Shown: positions 44,364 to 53,679 of the stretch, in pieces | How the letters are laid out: each line of letters begins with the position of its first letter | How positions within the stretch are numbered: the first letter of the stretch is position 1 | Source: Bacteroidota bacterium | GTDB lineage: Bacteria; Bacteroidota; Bacteroidia; Flavobacteriales_D; Crocinitomicaceae | Assembly: GCA_030148165.1 (NCBI GenBank) | Contig: JASBTZ010000003.1 | Location: 1,054,001-1,118,000 of the forward strand | Direction: 5' to 3' | DNA: 64,000 bases | The notes under the pieces: generated by a model | The model's database searches: none | What the model was told of the DNA's origin: nothing | Seen by the model: the letters and a program-made list of their open reading frames with translations, nothing else | Position numbers and translations under genes: made by a program

Positions 44364-45747
44364 ATACATCGATCTGATCGAACAAACGTTCGATTTTCCA
44401 CAAGCGGAATTTAAGGTCAAGAAAGACACACTGTTCTTCAGGGATTTAGACCTGATGGAACTGGTTAATAAGTACGGTACGCCCTTGCGTTTCACGTATA
44501 TTCCGCAAATCGGTGAGCAGATTGAGACTTGTCGCTCCTGGTTTGATAGAGCAATGCAGAAAAGTAATTATCAAGGTAAGTACCACTACTGCTATTGTAC
44601 TAAGAGTTCTCACTTTCGATTTGTACTGGAAGAGTGCCTGGCACATGGTGTTAACATTGAAACCTCTTCGGCCTTCGATATTGACATTATTATGTCCCTT
44701 CACCGTCAAGGCAAAATTCCAACCGATCGTTTGATCATCTGCAACGGTTATAAGACTGATAACTACATCCTCAAGATCAAACAGCTGATAGATCTCGGAT
44801 TTCAAAATGTAATTCCTGTTATTGATAATTTTCATGAATTCGAATTACTGGATCAATTACTTGATGATCACATTGAGATTGGAATTCGAATTGCATCTGA
44901 AGAAGATCCGAAGTTCGAATTCTATACCTCCAGACTAGGTATTGGCTATAAAGACATTCTGCCATTTTATAAAAACAAAATCAAGGATAACCCTAAATTT
45001 TCGTTATCTCTACTCCATTTCTTCGTGAACACAGGAATTCGCGATAACGCTTACTATTGGAACGAACTACGGAAATTCCTAAACGTCTACCGCGAACTGA
45101 TCAAGGCAGGTAACCCGATCTACTACCTGGATATTGGAGGAGGCTTCCCGGTGAAAAATTCACTGGCATTTGATTTTGACTATGAATATATGATCGAAGA
45201 GATCATCAATCAGATTCAGTCGACTGCGGAAGAAGAAAATGCTTCTCATCCGGATATATTGACCGAGTTTGGTTCTTTTACTGTTTCCGAAGCAGGAGGG
45301 ATGATCTATACAGTGCTTGATCAGAAGAAACAGAATGATAGGGAACGGTGGAATATGATCAATGGATCTTTCATGACAACTCTGCCGGATACCTGGGCCA
45401 TCAATAAACGTTTCATCATGTTACCAGTCAACCGATGGGATGATAAATATGAGCGGGTATTTCTTGGAGGTTTGACCTGTGACAGTGACGATTATTATAA
45501 CTCCGAGCAACATATCAATGCGATTTATTTACCGGAGTTCAATGCAAACAAACCCCTTCATGTCGGGTTCTTCAACTGTGGGGCTTATCAGGAATCGATT
45601 TCAGGATACGGTGGTATCAAGCACTGCCTCATTCCTTCCCCCAAGCATGTACTGATCAACCAGGATGCTAATGGTGAATTGACTTATCAAGTATACCGCG
45701 AAGAGCAGAAAAGTGAGGACATGTTAAAATTATTAGGATACGAATGA
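44353..45747 (+). CDS. speA: Arginine decarboxylase, Bacteroidota short type
   Basis: 464 residues from the ATG at 44353. Fold-III PLP decarboxylase with a TIM barrel: PLP lysine K84 in HYCYCTKSSHF, the glycine-rich phosphate loop YLDIGGGFPV and the C-terminal domain FFNCGAYQESISGYGG. Converts arginine to agmatine. Shorter than the ~630-residue E. coli SpeA but of the length seen in this phylum. Context with agmatinase directly after (ATGA overlap) strongly supports arginine as substrate. The longer reading from 44278 lies inside the upstream gene. Confidence 0.9.
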   Translation: MKNKYIDLIEQTFDFPQAEFKVKKDTLFFRDLDLMELVNKYGTPLRFTYIPQIGEQIETCRSWFDRAMQKSNYQGKYHYCYCTKSSHFRFVLEECLAHGVNIETSSAFDIDIIMSLHRQGKIPTDRLIICNGYKTDNYILKIKQLIDLGFQNVIPVIDNFHEFELLDQLLDDHIEIGIRIASEEDPKFEFYTSRLGIGYKDILPFYKNKIKDNPKFSLSLLHFFVNTGIRDNAYYWNELRKFLNVYRELIKAGNPIYYLDIGGGFPVKNSLAFDFDYEYMIEEIINQIQSTAEEENASHPDILTEFGSFTVSEAGGMIYTVLDQKKQNDRERWNMINGSFMTTLPDTWAINKRFIMLPVNRWDDKYERVFLGGLTCDSDDYYNSEQHINAIYLPEFNANKPLHVGFFNCGAYQESISGYGGIKHCLIPSPKHVLINQDANGELTYQVYREEQKSEDMLKLLGYE

Positions 45748-46589
45748 GAACATTTGCAGGAATAGACGAAAAATATGCTCAGGAATCAAGTGCTGACGCA
45801 GTATTAATACCTGTACCATACGACGGTACCAGTACTTACGGGAAAGGGGCAGATAAAATGCCGGAAGCAATGTTCGACGCTGCTGAAAACATGGAGCTAT
45901 ACGACATTGAAACAGATTCTGAAGTCTATCGGGAAGGCATTTTTATTGCACCCGAAGTTTCGGAAGATAGTTCTCCGGAAGCTATGTGTGAAGCGGTACA
46001 AAACGAGGTCAATAAGTATCTGAATAAGGGTAAGTTTGTCACCGTAATCGGAGGAGAACACTCCGTTGCGATCGGATCTATCAAAGCTTTTAAGTCGAAG
46101 TACGACGATCTAAGTGTACTGCAATTGGATGCTCACTCTGACTTAAGACCTGAATACGAAGGATCCGCGTGTAATCATGCTTGTGCACTGCACTGGGCTT
46201 CAAAGAATACTAATCTGGTTCAGGTTGGAATACGAAGTATGGACAAGATTGAAAAACCATTTCTTAAAGAAGAGAACTTATTTACTTCCTACGCGATTCG
46301 TGAAAATGAATTCTGGCAGTCGGATGTTGTAAATTCACTCGGGAGAAATGTATATATCACCATCGATCTGGATGTATTCGATCCCTCTATTATGCCTTCT
46401 ACCGGAACACCTGAACCGGGAGGCCTTCTGTGGAACGAAACATTGGATCTGCTGAAAATGGTCTTCAAACAGAAGAATGTCGTTGGGTTTGACATGGTAG
46501 AGCTAGCGCCTATCGAAGGACTCCACGGTCCGGATTTTATGGCTGCGAAACTCTACTACAAACTGCTATCCTACAAATTCAACCTGTAA
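45744..46589 (+). CDS. speB: Agmatinase
   Basis: 281-residue ureohydrolase, dimanganese enzyme that cleaves agmatine to putrescine and urea. Metal-site motifs: TVIGGEHSVAIG, LQLDAHSDLRPEY and ITIDLDVFDPS. GTPEPGGLLWNETL near the C-terminus is family-typical. Shares an ATGA junction with the decarboxylase and a TAATG junction with the next gene. An arginase or other ureohydrolase is excluded mainly by context. Confidence 0.93.
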   Translation: MRTFAGIDEKYAQESSADAVLIPVPYDGTSTYGKGADKMPEAMFDAAENMELYDIETDSEVYREGIFIAPEVSEDSSPEAMCEAVQNEVNKYLNKGKFVTVIGGEHSVAIGSIKAFKSKYDDLSVLQLDAHSDLRPEYEGSACNHACALHWASKNTNLVQVGIRSMDKIEKPFLKEENLFTSYAIRENEFWQSDVVNSLGRNVYITIDLDVFDPSIMPSTGTPEPGGLLWNETLDLLKMVFKQKNVVGFDMVELAPIEGLHGPDFMAAKLYYKLLSYKFNL

Positions 46590-47344
46590 TGGAATTCCGA
46601 ATTCGTGCATATCATATTGGTAAGCGATTAGACCTTACACATGTTGACAGTCTGTTTTCATTGCGAGCAGCGAAATCAGACCCTACTTATCGCTTGATCG
46701 TACCAAATGAAAATACGTTCTATTACTTCAAGGATTTTGGGGCAGTTATTACCATCAACGCAACTCAGGTTGAACGTGACGAAGTACTGTCAAAACTAGG
46801 AGCTAATACAGATACATTTGAAGAATTCACATTACATGTGGACCCATCTGAATCACTCAGAGCCGACTTCAACACCATCTGGATTCCTGAATTAAACCTT
46901 GATCTGCTGCACATCATTTGTCTGAATATTGCTCAATCACTTGCGCTGGATCAATATCAAAAAGAGGTTGACATCCTGCTCGAGAAAACACGAGTGATCA
47001 CAACACAATTGGAAAAATTAGGTAAGATCAACAACTCGCAGCGAAAGTTAGCTCGATTCTCCGGTGAAATAATGAACCTCCGGAACAGGATGGCTGACAA
47101 CCTCTATATATTTGAAACGCCTCCGTTAGCCTGGAAAGATCTTCAGCTTAGTGAGATGGACGAAATATTAAACCTCGAGCTCGATTTCGGTAATCGTCAC
47201 CGTGCCATACAGCACAGTCTATTGGTAGTCAAGGATAACCACGAGTTCTTCAATAATCTATTACAACACAAACACAGTTCACTGTTGGAATGGATCATCA
47301 TAATCCTGATCCTATTCGAAGTGATTCACATTTTTATTAAATGA
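46589..47344 (+). CDS. RMD1/DUF155 family membrane protein
   Basis: 251 residues. The DUF155 core (TFYYFKDFGAVITINATQ, WIPELNLDLLHIICLNIAQS, then a long helical hairpin with ALDQYQKEVDILLEK and RNRMADNLYIFETPP) ends with one C-terminal transmembrane helix (WIIIILILFEVIHIFI). Relatives include yeast Rmd1/Rmd8 and mitochondrial RMND1; bacterial function is unknown. Its place between speB and the deoxyhypusine-synthase-like gene, with overlaps at both ends, ties it to polyamine metabolism in this genome. Confidence 0.88.
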   Translation: MEFRIRAYHIGKRLDLTHVDSLFSLRAAKSDPTYRLIVPNENTFYYFKDFGAVITINATQVERDEVLSKLGANTDTFEEFTLHVDPSESLRADFNTIWIPELNLDLLHIICLNIAQSLALDQYQKEVDILLEKTRVITTQLEKLGKINNSQRKLARFSGEIMNLRNRMADNLYIFETPPLAWKDLQLSEMDEILNLELDFGNRHRAIQHSLLVVKDNHEFFNNLLQHKHSSLLEWIIIILILFEVIHIFIK

Positions 47345-48309
47345 TTATGATACGCGAATTTATAGAACAGAACTACTTGCATTTTAATGCAGCATCATTG
47401 GTTGATGCAGCCAAAGGATATGAAACTCATATAAACAGTGGAAAGAAAATGTTGATCTCGCTGGCCGGTGCTATGAGTACGGCAGAGCTTGGTATCTCCT
47501 TGGCAGAAATGATTCGTCATGATAAGGTGCATATCATCTCTTGTACCGGTGCAAATCTGGAAGAAGACATCATGAATCTAGTGGCTCATAACAGTTATGA
47601 GCGAGTTCCTGAATACCGTGACCTAACACCACAACAAGAGTGGGCATTACTTGAAAGGGGATTGAATCGGGTTACGGACACCTGTATTCCCGAAGAAGAG
47701 GCCTTCAGAAGACTTCAACAGCACATTTTCGATATATGGAAAAAAGCAGAAGACGCGGGAAGACGAATGTTTCCGCATGAATTCATGTACGAAATGCTAT
47801 TATCCGGTGTGCTGGAACAATACTATGAGATCGACCCGAAGAATTCCTGGATGCTGGCTGCAGCGGAAAAGAACCTTCCCATTGTTGTGCCGGGCTGGGA
47901 AGATTCCACCATGGGTAACATTTTTGCATCTTACTGCCTGAAAGGTGAGTTGAATCCGCGTACGATGAAATCCGGAATCGAATATATGATGTGGTTGGCT
48001 GACTTTTACACGGATGAAGCAGGTGAAGATGGCATCGGATTCTTCCAGATTGGTGGTGGTATCGCAGGAGACTTCCCTATTTGTGTCGTTCCGATGTTGT
48101 ATCAGGATATGGAAAGAACAGACACACCTTTCTGGAGCTACTTCTGTCAGATTTCTGATTCAACTACAAGCTATGGGTCTTATTCCGGTGCTGTGCCAAA
48201 TGAAAAGATTACCTGGGGGAAACTTGATATCACGACCCCGAAATACATTATTGAATCAGACGCTACAATCGTTGCACCGTTGATCTTTCGATACATACTT
48301 GAAGGTTAA
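47341..48309 (+). CDS. Deoxyhypusine-synthase-family enzyme
   Basis: 322 residues, NAD-dependent. The catalytic lysine K294 is in NEKITWGKLD (compare WGK of eukaryotic DHS). NAD-site-like stretches are ISLAGAMSTAELGISLAE and PIVVPGWEDSTMGNIF. Bacteria lack eIF5A, so the product is probably not hypusine. Homospermidine from putrescine, the reaction of DHS-derived homospermidine synthases, fits the arginine-agmatine-putrescine genes upstream. Substrate is inferred from context. ATGA overlap with the RMD1 gene. Confidence 0.9.
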   Translation: MIMIREFIEQNYLHFNAASLVDAAKGYETHINSGKKMLISLAGAMSTAELGISLAEMIRHDKVHIISCTGANLEEDIMNLVAHNSYERVPEYRDLTPQQEWALLERGLNRVTDTCIPEEEAFRRLQQHIFDIWKKAEDAGRRMFPHEFMYEMLLSGVLEQYYEIDPKNSWMLAAAEKNLPIVVPGWEDSTMGNIFASYCLKGELNPRTMKSGIEYMMWLADFYTDEAGEDGIGFFQIGGGIAGDFPICVVPMLYQDMERTDTPFWSYFCQISDSTTSYGSYSGAVPNEKITWGKLDITTPKYIIESDATIVAPLIFRYILEG

Positions 48310-49632
48310 TTATTCTTTAGGAGTATCGTCAGTTTCATCTTCCTGAGGATCGGGAAGCTGTTCGGATTGCTCTTCGGATAAGGTATTTTCGTCAGTTGGC
48401 ATTTCCTCTTCTCTACCGAAGATTTTATTGAGACTTGCGATTGAGAAAGATCCTTTGTTGATCATGATCACAAGAATGGCACATAATACAATCGAAATTA
48501 GTACAACCGCATAGGCCAGATCCTGAATGACGTCGCCATTTTTAATCCCCATTTGAATAGGAATGGAGGCGAGAATGGCCGGCACGAGTCCCTTTGGTGA
48601 CATAATACCCATTATAGCAAGGTCCTTAACCGGCATTTTCTTCCGGACTAATACACGCACGGTAAATGGCCTTACAAATGCTATTGCCGCAACTATAAGT
48701 CCTCCTACGATGTAAAACATCGGACTTCCAAACTTGATGGTCACTCCAACATAGACGAAGAAATAGGTCTGAAGAATAAAGGCAATTTCTGAAAAGAAAT
48801 TGCGCTCCATGAGCTCCAGCCTTTGAGAAGGTAGTATAAATCGGATAGGTGTATAATTGATTATGTAAGCATTCCCCAACGTAATTCCGAACATGAGTGT
48901 AGCAATTCCACCATTCCAACCGATATAATCCGCTGAGCCGGCAACGATAAAAACTAATGCCAGATTCGTAAACATGTTGTTGGGTATTGCTCGCATCCAT
49001 CGTATAATGACAGACCACGCAATTCCCGCTCCGACACCTAACAAAGAGGCAAAGGCAAAGGACTTCCAAACGACATTTAAAATGCTCTTAATGCTAAATA
49101 CTCCCACTTCCATTGCAGATAACAATGCAAGGCCGATCACTAAACAGAAAACATCACTTAATGCCGATTCCAGTAAAAGGATTGTTGTTCCGTCCTTATT
49201 GATCTTAAGCTGATTGACAATTGGTATAACAACTGCCGAAGATGTTCCTCCGACGATCACACCGAAAAAAGTAGCACTCAACCAGCTATCCAGAGAAGTA
49301 AAGTAAAAGGCAAATACAGCGGCAATAGCGGAACTTAAAATGAAATTGGCCAGGGTTAACAAAAAGGCTGAACCTATGGTACTTCCTAATTCCCGAATAT
49401 TCAAATTAACACCACCCACAAAGAGTAAAATGATCAATGTAATGCTTGTGAATACAGGACCCACCTCTCCGAAATCTTCCGCAGACACGAATCCCATGAT
49501 CGGTCCAATTACAATTCCGATAACCAGCAGCCACAAGGCACTTGGAATCTTCGTGTATTTGAATAATCCATTGAGTAGATGGGCGAAAAATATCAGTCCG
49601 CCCAAAAAGACGATAATAATAGGAACTTTCAT
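48310..49632 (-). CDS. Cation:proton antiporter (CPA family)
   Basis: 440 residues, 12-13 membrane helices, then an acidic cytosolic tail (EEEMPTDENTLSEEQSEQ). Features of the NhaP/KefB-type fold: KIPSALWLLVIGIVIGP, GTSSAVVIPIVNQL and MGIMSPKGLVPAILASIP. Exchanges Na+ or K+ for H+; the ion is not determined. Convergent with the polyamine operon, stop codons abutting. Single gene. Confidence 0.9.
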   Translation of the reverse strand: MKVPIIIVFLGGLIFFAHLLNGLFKYTKIPSALWLLVIGIVIGPIMGFVSAEDFGEVGPVFTSITLIILLFVGGVNLNIRELGSTIGSAFLLTLANFILSSAIAAVFAFYFTSLDSWLSATFFGVIVGGTSSAVVIPIVNQLKINKDGTTILLLESALSDVFCLVIGLALLSAMEVGVFSIKSILNVVWKSFAFASLLGVGAGIAWSVIIRWMRAIPNNMFTNLALVFIVAGSADYIGWNGGIATLMFGITLGNAYIINYTPIRFILPSQRLELMERNFFSEIAFILQTYFFVYVGVTIKFGSPMFYIVGGLIVAAIAFVRPFTVRVLVRKKMPVKDLAIMGIMSPKGLVPAILASIPIQMGIKNGDVIQDLAYAVVLISIVLCAILVIMINKGSFSIASLNKIFGREEEMPTDENTLSEEQSEQLPDPQEDETDDTPKE

Positions 49633-49759
49633 TACACTAAATGTAATTAAAATTGAATTGGACTAAAGCCACATTTAGAATTTGTTTACAAACATTTTGG
49701 GTAGTCAAATAGACGTGTAAAGATTTGTCATTGCCCTTTCAATTCACTATCTTATTCAT

Positions 49760-49975
49760 ATGAAACGCTTACAGGAATTAACAAAAGAGATCATGGAGCT
49801 AACAACGCTCATTGAGGAGAAGTATCCGGAACTATACCAGCATCTCGATGAGAATCCGGTCACGCTCGGGCAAACAAATGACCCCGATCTTACCACGAAG
49901 AATTTCTCAGATTACCTGGAGAGTCTACGCACCTTATTGAAGCAATATATCGAATCCAACGAAATAAACGAATAG
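49760..49975 (+). CDS. Small conserved-looking helical protein
   Basis: 71 residues, predicted all-helical and acidic (RLQELTKEIMELTTLIEEKY, YLESLRTLLKQYIESNEI) with a loop between. No signal or membrane segment. Its stop abuts the convergent LamG/PNGase gene. Small proteins of this look are common in Bacteroidota; function unknown. Confidence 0.68.
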   Translation: MKRLQELTKEIMELTTLIEEKYPELYQHLDENPVTLGQTNDPDLTTKNFSDYLESLRTLLKQYIESNEINE

Positions 49976-52900
49976 CTATCTGGCAATAACAAATCGCTTC
50001 GAAATGATTCTGCCGTTTATATTAATCCGAACGGTATACAACCCTGATTTTAGCGAGGAAGTATTGAATGTCACTTCATCAGTAAGCGAACTCTCAGGCA
50101 ATTCACAGACCTCTCCGAATTCGTTGTAAACGGAAATAGTCGCTTTATCTATTCCTTCTCCTGCCAGATTTAATTGATCACGCGTCGGGTTAGGGTAAAG
50201 TTCTACTGACTCCGTTGCTTTAATGTCTTCGTAAGAAAGCGGGAAATCAACTGTGAAGTTATACACGATCGATTTTCCAAAATCTCCTTCAAAGGTTTTT
50301 ACAATAACCGGAACTCCGATCTCGCGAATGTACATCTGTCCTATTCCATCACTATTTGCCCAAAAATCAATTCCATCATCATCCGTATCATACACGTTTA
50401 ATTGATAACATCCCGGAGCTAACTGGAAGGTGTCACGATATAGCGTATTGTTCGCTAATCCGCCTTTCGAGAAGATGACATTACCCAGATCGTCTCTCAG
50501 ATCATAGCTTGTCTCAGCTCCCGCACTGTTGGTCTTCAGCTGGATGTAAAAGTAATTTGGAACCACATCCGGTATCTCAAAATTAGCCGAATGCTCATCA
50601 TTATATGCGTATTCGTCGCTTCCTCCATTCGGGTCTAATACGCGGGCATGGAATACATTTGGCCCTCCTGCTACTACTGTAGTCCAGAATGGTGCAGGTG
50701 TCGGTAACTCAACTTCTTCCTCTCCAAGAAAATCAAGCGATCCTGTCCAATTGAAGGTCTGTGAGTTGTTCTGATCATTGACCCAATACTCAATGGTAGC
50801 ACTTGTCAGCGTTGCACTTCCGGTATTCTGAATCACAACCTTCGGGTTGACACAAATCGCGTTCTCTCGCATGTACTCCACATAGTTGGAAGGATTTTTA
50901 ATTTCCTTAATCGTCGCATCCAGGGTGAAGTTCGGAGCATCATACGTCACTAACTGATGGTTGACAATATAGTTTGATGCACCGGATGCTGTTGTTACAC
51001 CGTAATCAAAGCTGTGCGTTTGTCCTGCGGTTACATACGGATTCAAATCCCATTCTTCCAAATCGGTTGGTCTACCAGGACACCACCCTGCACGATCGTA
51101 GATCCAAGTACCTCCCTGAGGAAAGATCGGATTCTCAGCACATTCTTTCCAAACCTGCCAGCTGAACTCATCAGCACCACCATCAATATCGACATAGTGC
51201 GTACGAGGAATAAATTCCCCTTCCTGTCCATGACCAGTTATCATCGAGCGAATCTTAAAGGCATCGCCCATAGGATTTAGCGTTATATCCCTTGGTGCAA
51301 AGTAAGTATCAGCCATGATCGCCTGATATCCTATTTTGTTGTTTCTCCAGATCTGTTGAATATCCATTACATCACGAGGAGGTGTTCCAACAATGAACAG
51401 GAATTTGATGTCGTAATCTTCATTCCATTGACCTCCACGCTCCATGGTAAAGCGCATGTCTCCTTTAAATACCGGAGCGAAATCGGTCAGGTCAAATTCC
51501 CATGTTTTACCGTTTGGACCAAGATTTAAGTAAAGACCATAAGGTGTTACGAAAGAAGTTACCTCAAATTTCATTGGCCATCTGCGATAGTAGTTCATAT
51601 CAGAGATAATGATTGAACCTGTGGACGTAACCGGAATAGTGCCAACTAAGTTTCCAAACTCATCATAGATGTTTTGATCAACCGCTTCCCAGTAATAATT
51701 AGTACTAACGAGGTTAACATCATCGTCATAAACTGTTCCTGGATTCGGAATGATCGTGTACTCTTCTACCGTATTCGGAACATTAACTAATGAATCCAAC
51801 ACCGTTACCACCGTAATCGTTGTATCGTAATTTCCTTCGAAAAGCGTAATGCTTGGACGTTCTGTAGCCACCTCAAAGAAACGGGAAAGATCTTTACCTC
51901 TCGTGTATTTCCAAATATACTGGCTGCTCGTTGTACCCGATGCTGAAGCCGGTGAATCATCCAGTACAGTCGTCATTCCGTAATCATCCAGCTTGTAGTA
52001 TGCAACCAAATTTCCCCAATTGGGATGTGTGTTATCCAAAGAGATATTCATCCAGTTGGCAATCTCGGTTGGTTGTAGCTCCACATTCCAAACAGTAACC
52101 TCATCGATCAAGCCTTTATAGTTGTTGTTATAGTTCAGGTCCTTTCCAACGATCATCTGTGCAAATTCGATCGGATTCGTTTTTCCTGTACCACTGTGCC
52201 AAAGGACTCCATCCAAATAGATGTTCATGATCCCTGTTGCAGCATTCTTTGTAAAGGTCCAGTGACGCCACTGACCTTCGAATTCATTTACTGCGGCTGC
52301 TTTATTAATTCGATCAAAACCACTTCCTAGGTCACCACAATCAAAATAAACAGATCCATTGCCCCAAGGTAAGTGCGAGCTGATGTCACGACCTCCATCG
52401 GCACCCTGACCATACATGATTGTTGTATTTACCGGTAGCGTATTTGCGTCTCCAAATGCCCAGAATGAAACAGACACTTCATTCTGTGTCGTTGACATTC
52501 CCGCTGTTGGAAATTCAATGTGACCGTTTTCTGCAACGTTTGTATGAATACCATTAGCTGCGTACATTCCCATTCCAGGAGCGGATGAAGTTCCTTCGAG
52601 ATTGATAGTTGTTGTCGGAGTTGAATTGGTAAATGAAAGCTCTATGATTACATCTGATATACCATCCCAAACAAAAGGCGTATAGAATTGGATTCTGTTT
52701 TGTCCGGCGGAGAAAGTGTAATTGTCACTGAATACTTCTGTAAATCCTGTTAGATCCGGATTGGTATTATCCAAGGAAGCACCCATTACCTGCTTCATTT
52801 TAACACGCATAAAGTTTAGGCTTCCTCCACCAATCGCATTCACAAGAAAGCCATCAATGTCACCTGCTGTAATTCCCGAACCTATGAGTTCTGCAGCGGT

Positions 52901-53425
52901 GTATACATAGAATGAGCGCCCTGAGTAATCACTACCGTTAGTAGCACTCGAAGTTGGCGTAGTGCCATTTAATACAGTGTATTGGTTTTCGCTGAGAATG
53001 TTATTCAAGGTAACCGTAGTTAAATCCTGCTGAAGAAAAGTATAGGTTGGCTGCGTTGTATAATTATACGTTGTTCCCGAAAATCCTGAGATAATATAAT
53101 CAGGAGCTGTTGAAATCAATGAGTCGATCCTTGTCGAATCATGAACATAGGTATTACAGCTATAGTCCCATTCTCCACATGCCACATAGTTTCCTCCTGT
53201 TGTATTCACATTTCCATCACGACAGCGCATGTTGTACTGCATGATGATCTTTTCATACGTCAATGTAGTGTCCGGAAAAGAAACGATCATGTCTCTCGCT
53301 CCTGAGTTACCTAACGCGGTCATCGACCAGTCAAAGGCCTGTACAACGATGGTGTCGCCCGTCGTTTGAGCAAAAAGAGAAGTCGAAGTAAGTAAGAGTC
53401 CGATTACAAATACAACTGATTTCAT
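49976..53425 (-). CDS. Large secreted LamG/PNGase F-like protein with T9SS domain
   Basis: 1149 residues with signal peptide (VFVIGLLLTSTSLFAQ). The first third is beta-rich with a LamG/concanavalin-like domain around residues 285-455 (GLIDEVTVWNVELQPTE). The middle has segments typical of PNGase F-type double jelly rolls (FTMERGGQWNEDYDIKFLF, GHGQEGEFIPRTHYVDIDGG). Then comes a beta-sandwich, and the end is a type A sorting domain (VELYPNPTRDQL...ISKRFVIAR). Possibly a surface glycan-binding or N-glycan-removing enzyme; catalytic residues were not confirmed. First of a run of T9SS cargo genes. Confidence 0.85.
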   Translation of the reverse strand: MKSVVFVIGLLLTSTSLFAQTTGDTIVVQAFDWSMTALGNSGARDMIVSFPDTTLTYEKIIMQYNMRCRDGNVNTTGGNYVACGEWDYSCNTYVHDSTRIDSLISTAPDYIISGFSGTTYNYTTQPTYTFLQQDLTTVTLNNILSENQYTVLNGTTPTSSATNGSDYSGRSFYVYTAAELIGSGITAGDIDGFLVNAIGGGSLNFMRVKMKQVMGASLDNTNPDLTGFTEVFSDNYTFSAGQNRIQFYTPFVWDGISDVIIELSFTNSTPTTTINLEGTSSAPGMGMYAANGIHTNVAENGHIEFPTAGMSTTQNEVSVSFWAFGDANTLPVNTTIMYGQGADGGRDISSHLPWGNGSVYFDCGDLGSGFDRINKAAAVNEFEGQWRHWTFTKNAATGIMNIYLDGVLWHSGTGKTNPIEFAQMIVGKDLNYNNNYKGLIDEVTVWNVELQPTEIANWMNISLDNTHPNWGNLVAYYKLDDYGMTTVLDDSPASASGTTSSQYIWKYTRGKDLSRFFEVATERPSITLFEGNYDTTITVVTVLDSLVNVPNTVEEYTIIPNPGTVYDDDVNLVSTNYYWEAVDQNIYDEFGNLVGTIPVTSTGSIIISDMNYYRRWPMKFEVTSFVTPYGLYLNLGPNGKTWEFDLTDFAPVFKGDMRFTMERGGQWNEDYDIKFLFIVGTPPRDVMDIQQIWRNNKIGYQAIMADTYFAPRDITLNPMGDAFKIRSMITGHGQEGEFIPRTHYVDIDGGADEFSWQVWKECAENPIFPQGGTWIYDRAGWCPGRPTDLEEWDLNPYVTAGQTHSFDYGVTTASGASNYIVNHQLVTYDAPNFTLDATIKEIKNPSNYVEYMRENAICVNPKVVIQNTGSATLTSATIEYWVNDQNNSQTFNWTGSLDFLGEEEVELPTPAPFWTTVVAGGPNVFHARVLDPNGGSDEYAYNDEHSANFEIPDVVPNYFYIQLKTNSAGAETSYDLRDDLGNVIFSKGGLANNTLYRDTFQLAPGCYQLNVYDTDDDGIDFWANSDGIGQMYIREIGVPVIVKTFEGDFGKSIVYNFTVDFPLSYEDIKATESVELYPNPTRDQLNLAGEGIDKATISVYNEFGEVCELPESSLTDEVTFNTSSLKSGLYTVRININGRIISKRFVIAR

Positions 53426-53627
53426 ATCAATAGTTTTAAGTCGTGAATATGGATCGGCAAGTTACGGAATTTGTCCTGTATTACTAGCGCTATGATTTTT
53501 CCAAAGTGAACAGAAATTTTGAAGAATTGGAATCCTGAAATAACCTCAAATATAAACTCAAAGACAATTTGCGACATTGATATATTTAATTCAAATACGA
53601 TACTATTCTGAAGATACGCATTACCCC

Positions 53628-53635
53628 TATTTTTG
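53628..53635 (+). promoter_or_regulatory. Candidate -7 box in the divergent 254-bp gap
   Basis: TATTTTTG, 44 nt before the ATG at 53680. The -33 position has no TTTG. The rest of the 53426-53679 gap between the divergent LamG and propeller-PKD genes is AT-rich and holds no convincing gene. The minus-strand open frame there has no coding character. Confidence 0.42.
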
Positions 53636-53679
53636 CGTATCACATGATAAAACCTTAATTTGCTTTCAAATATTATCAC

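Noticed and set aside
44123-44401. Minus-strand serine-rich open frame opposite the acidic protein
   Set aside because: Its serine runs are the antisense of the GAC/GAA/GAT repeats of the acidic tail; no independent coding signal.
53422-53679. Minus-strand open frame in the divergent gap
   Set aside because: No recognisable protein features, and it occupies the place where promoters of both flanking genes must be.
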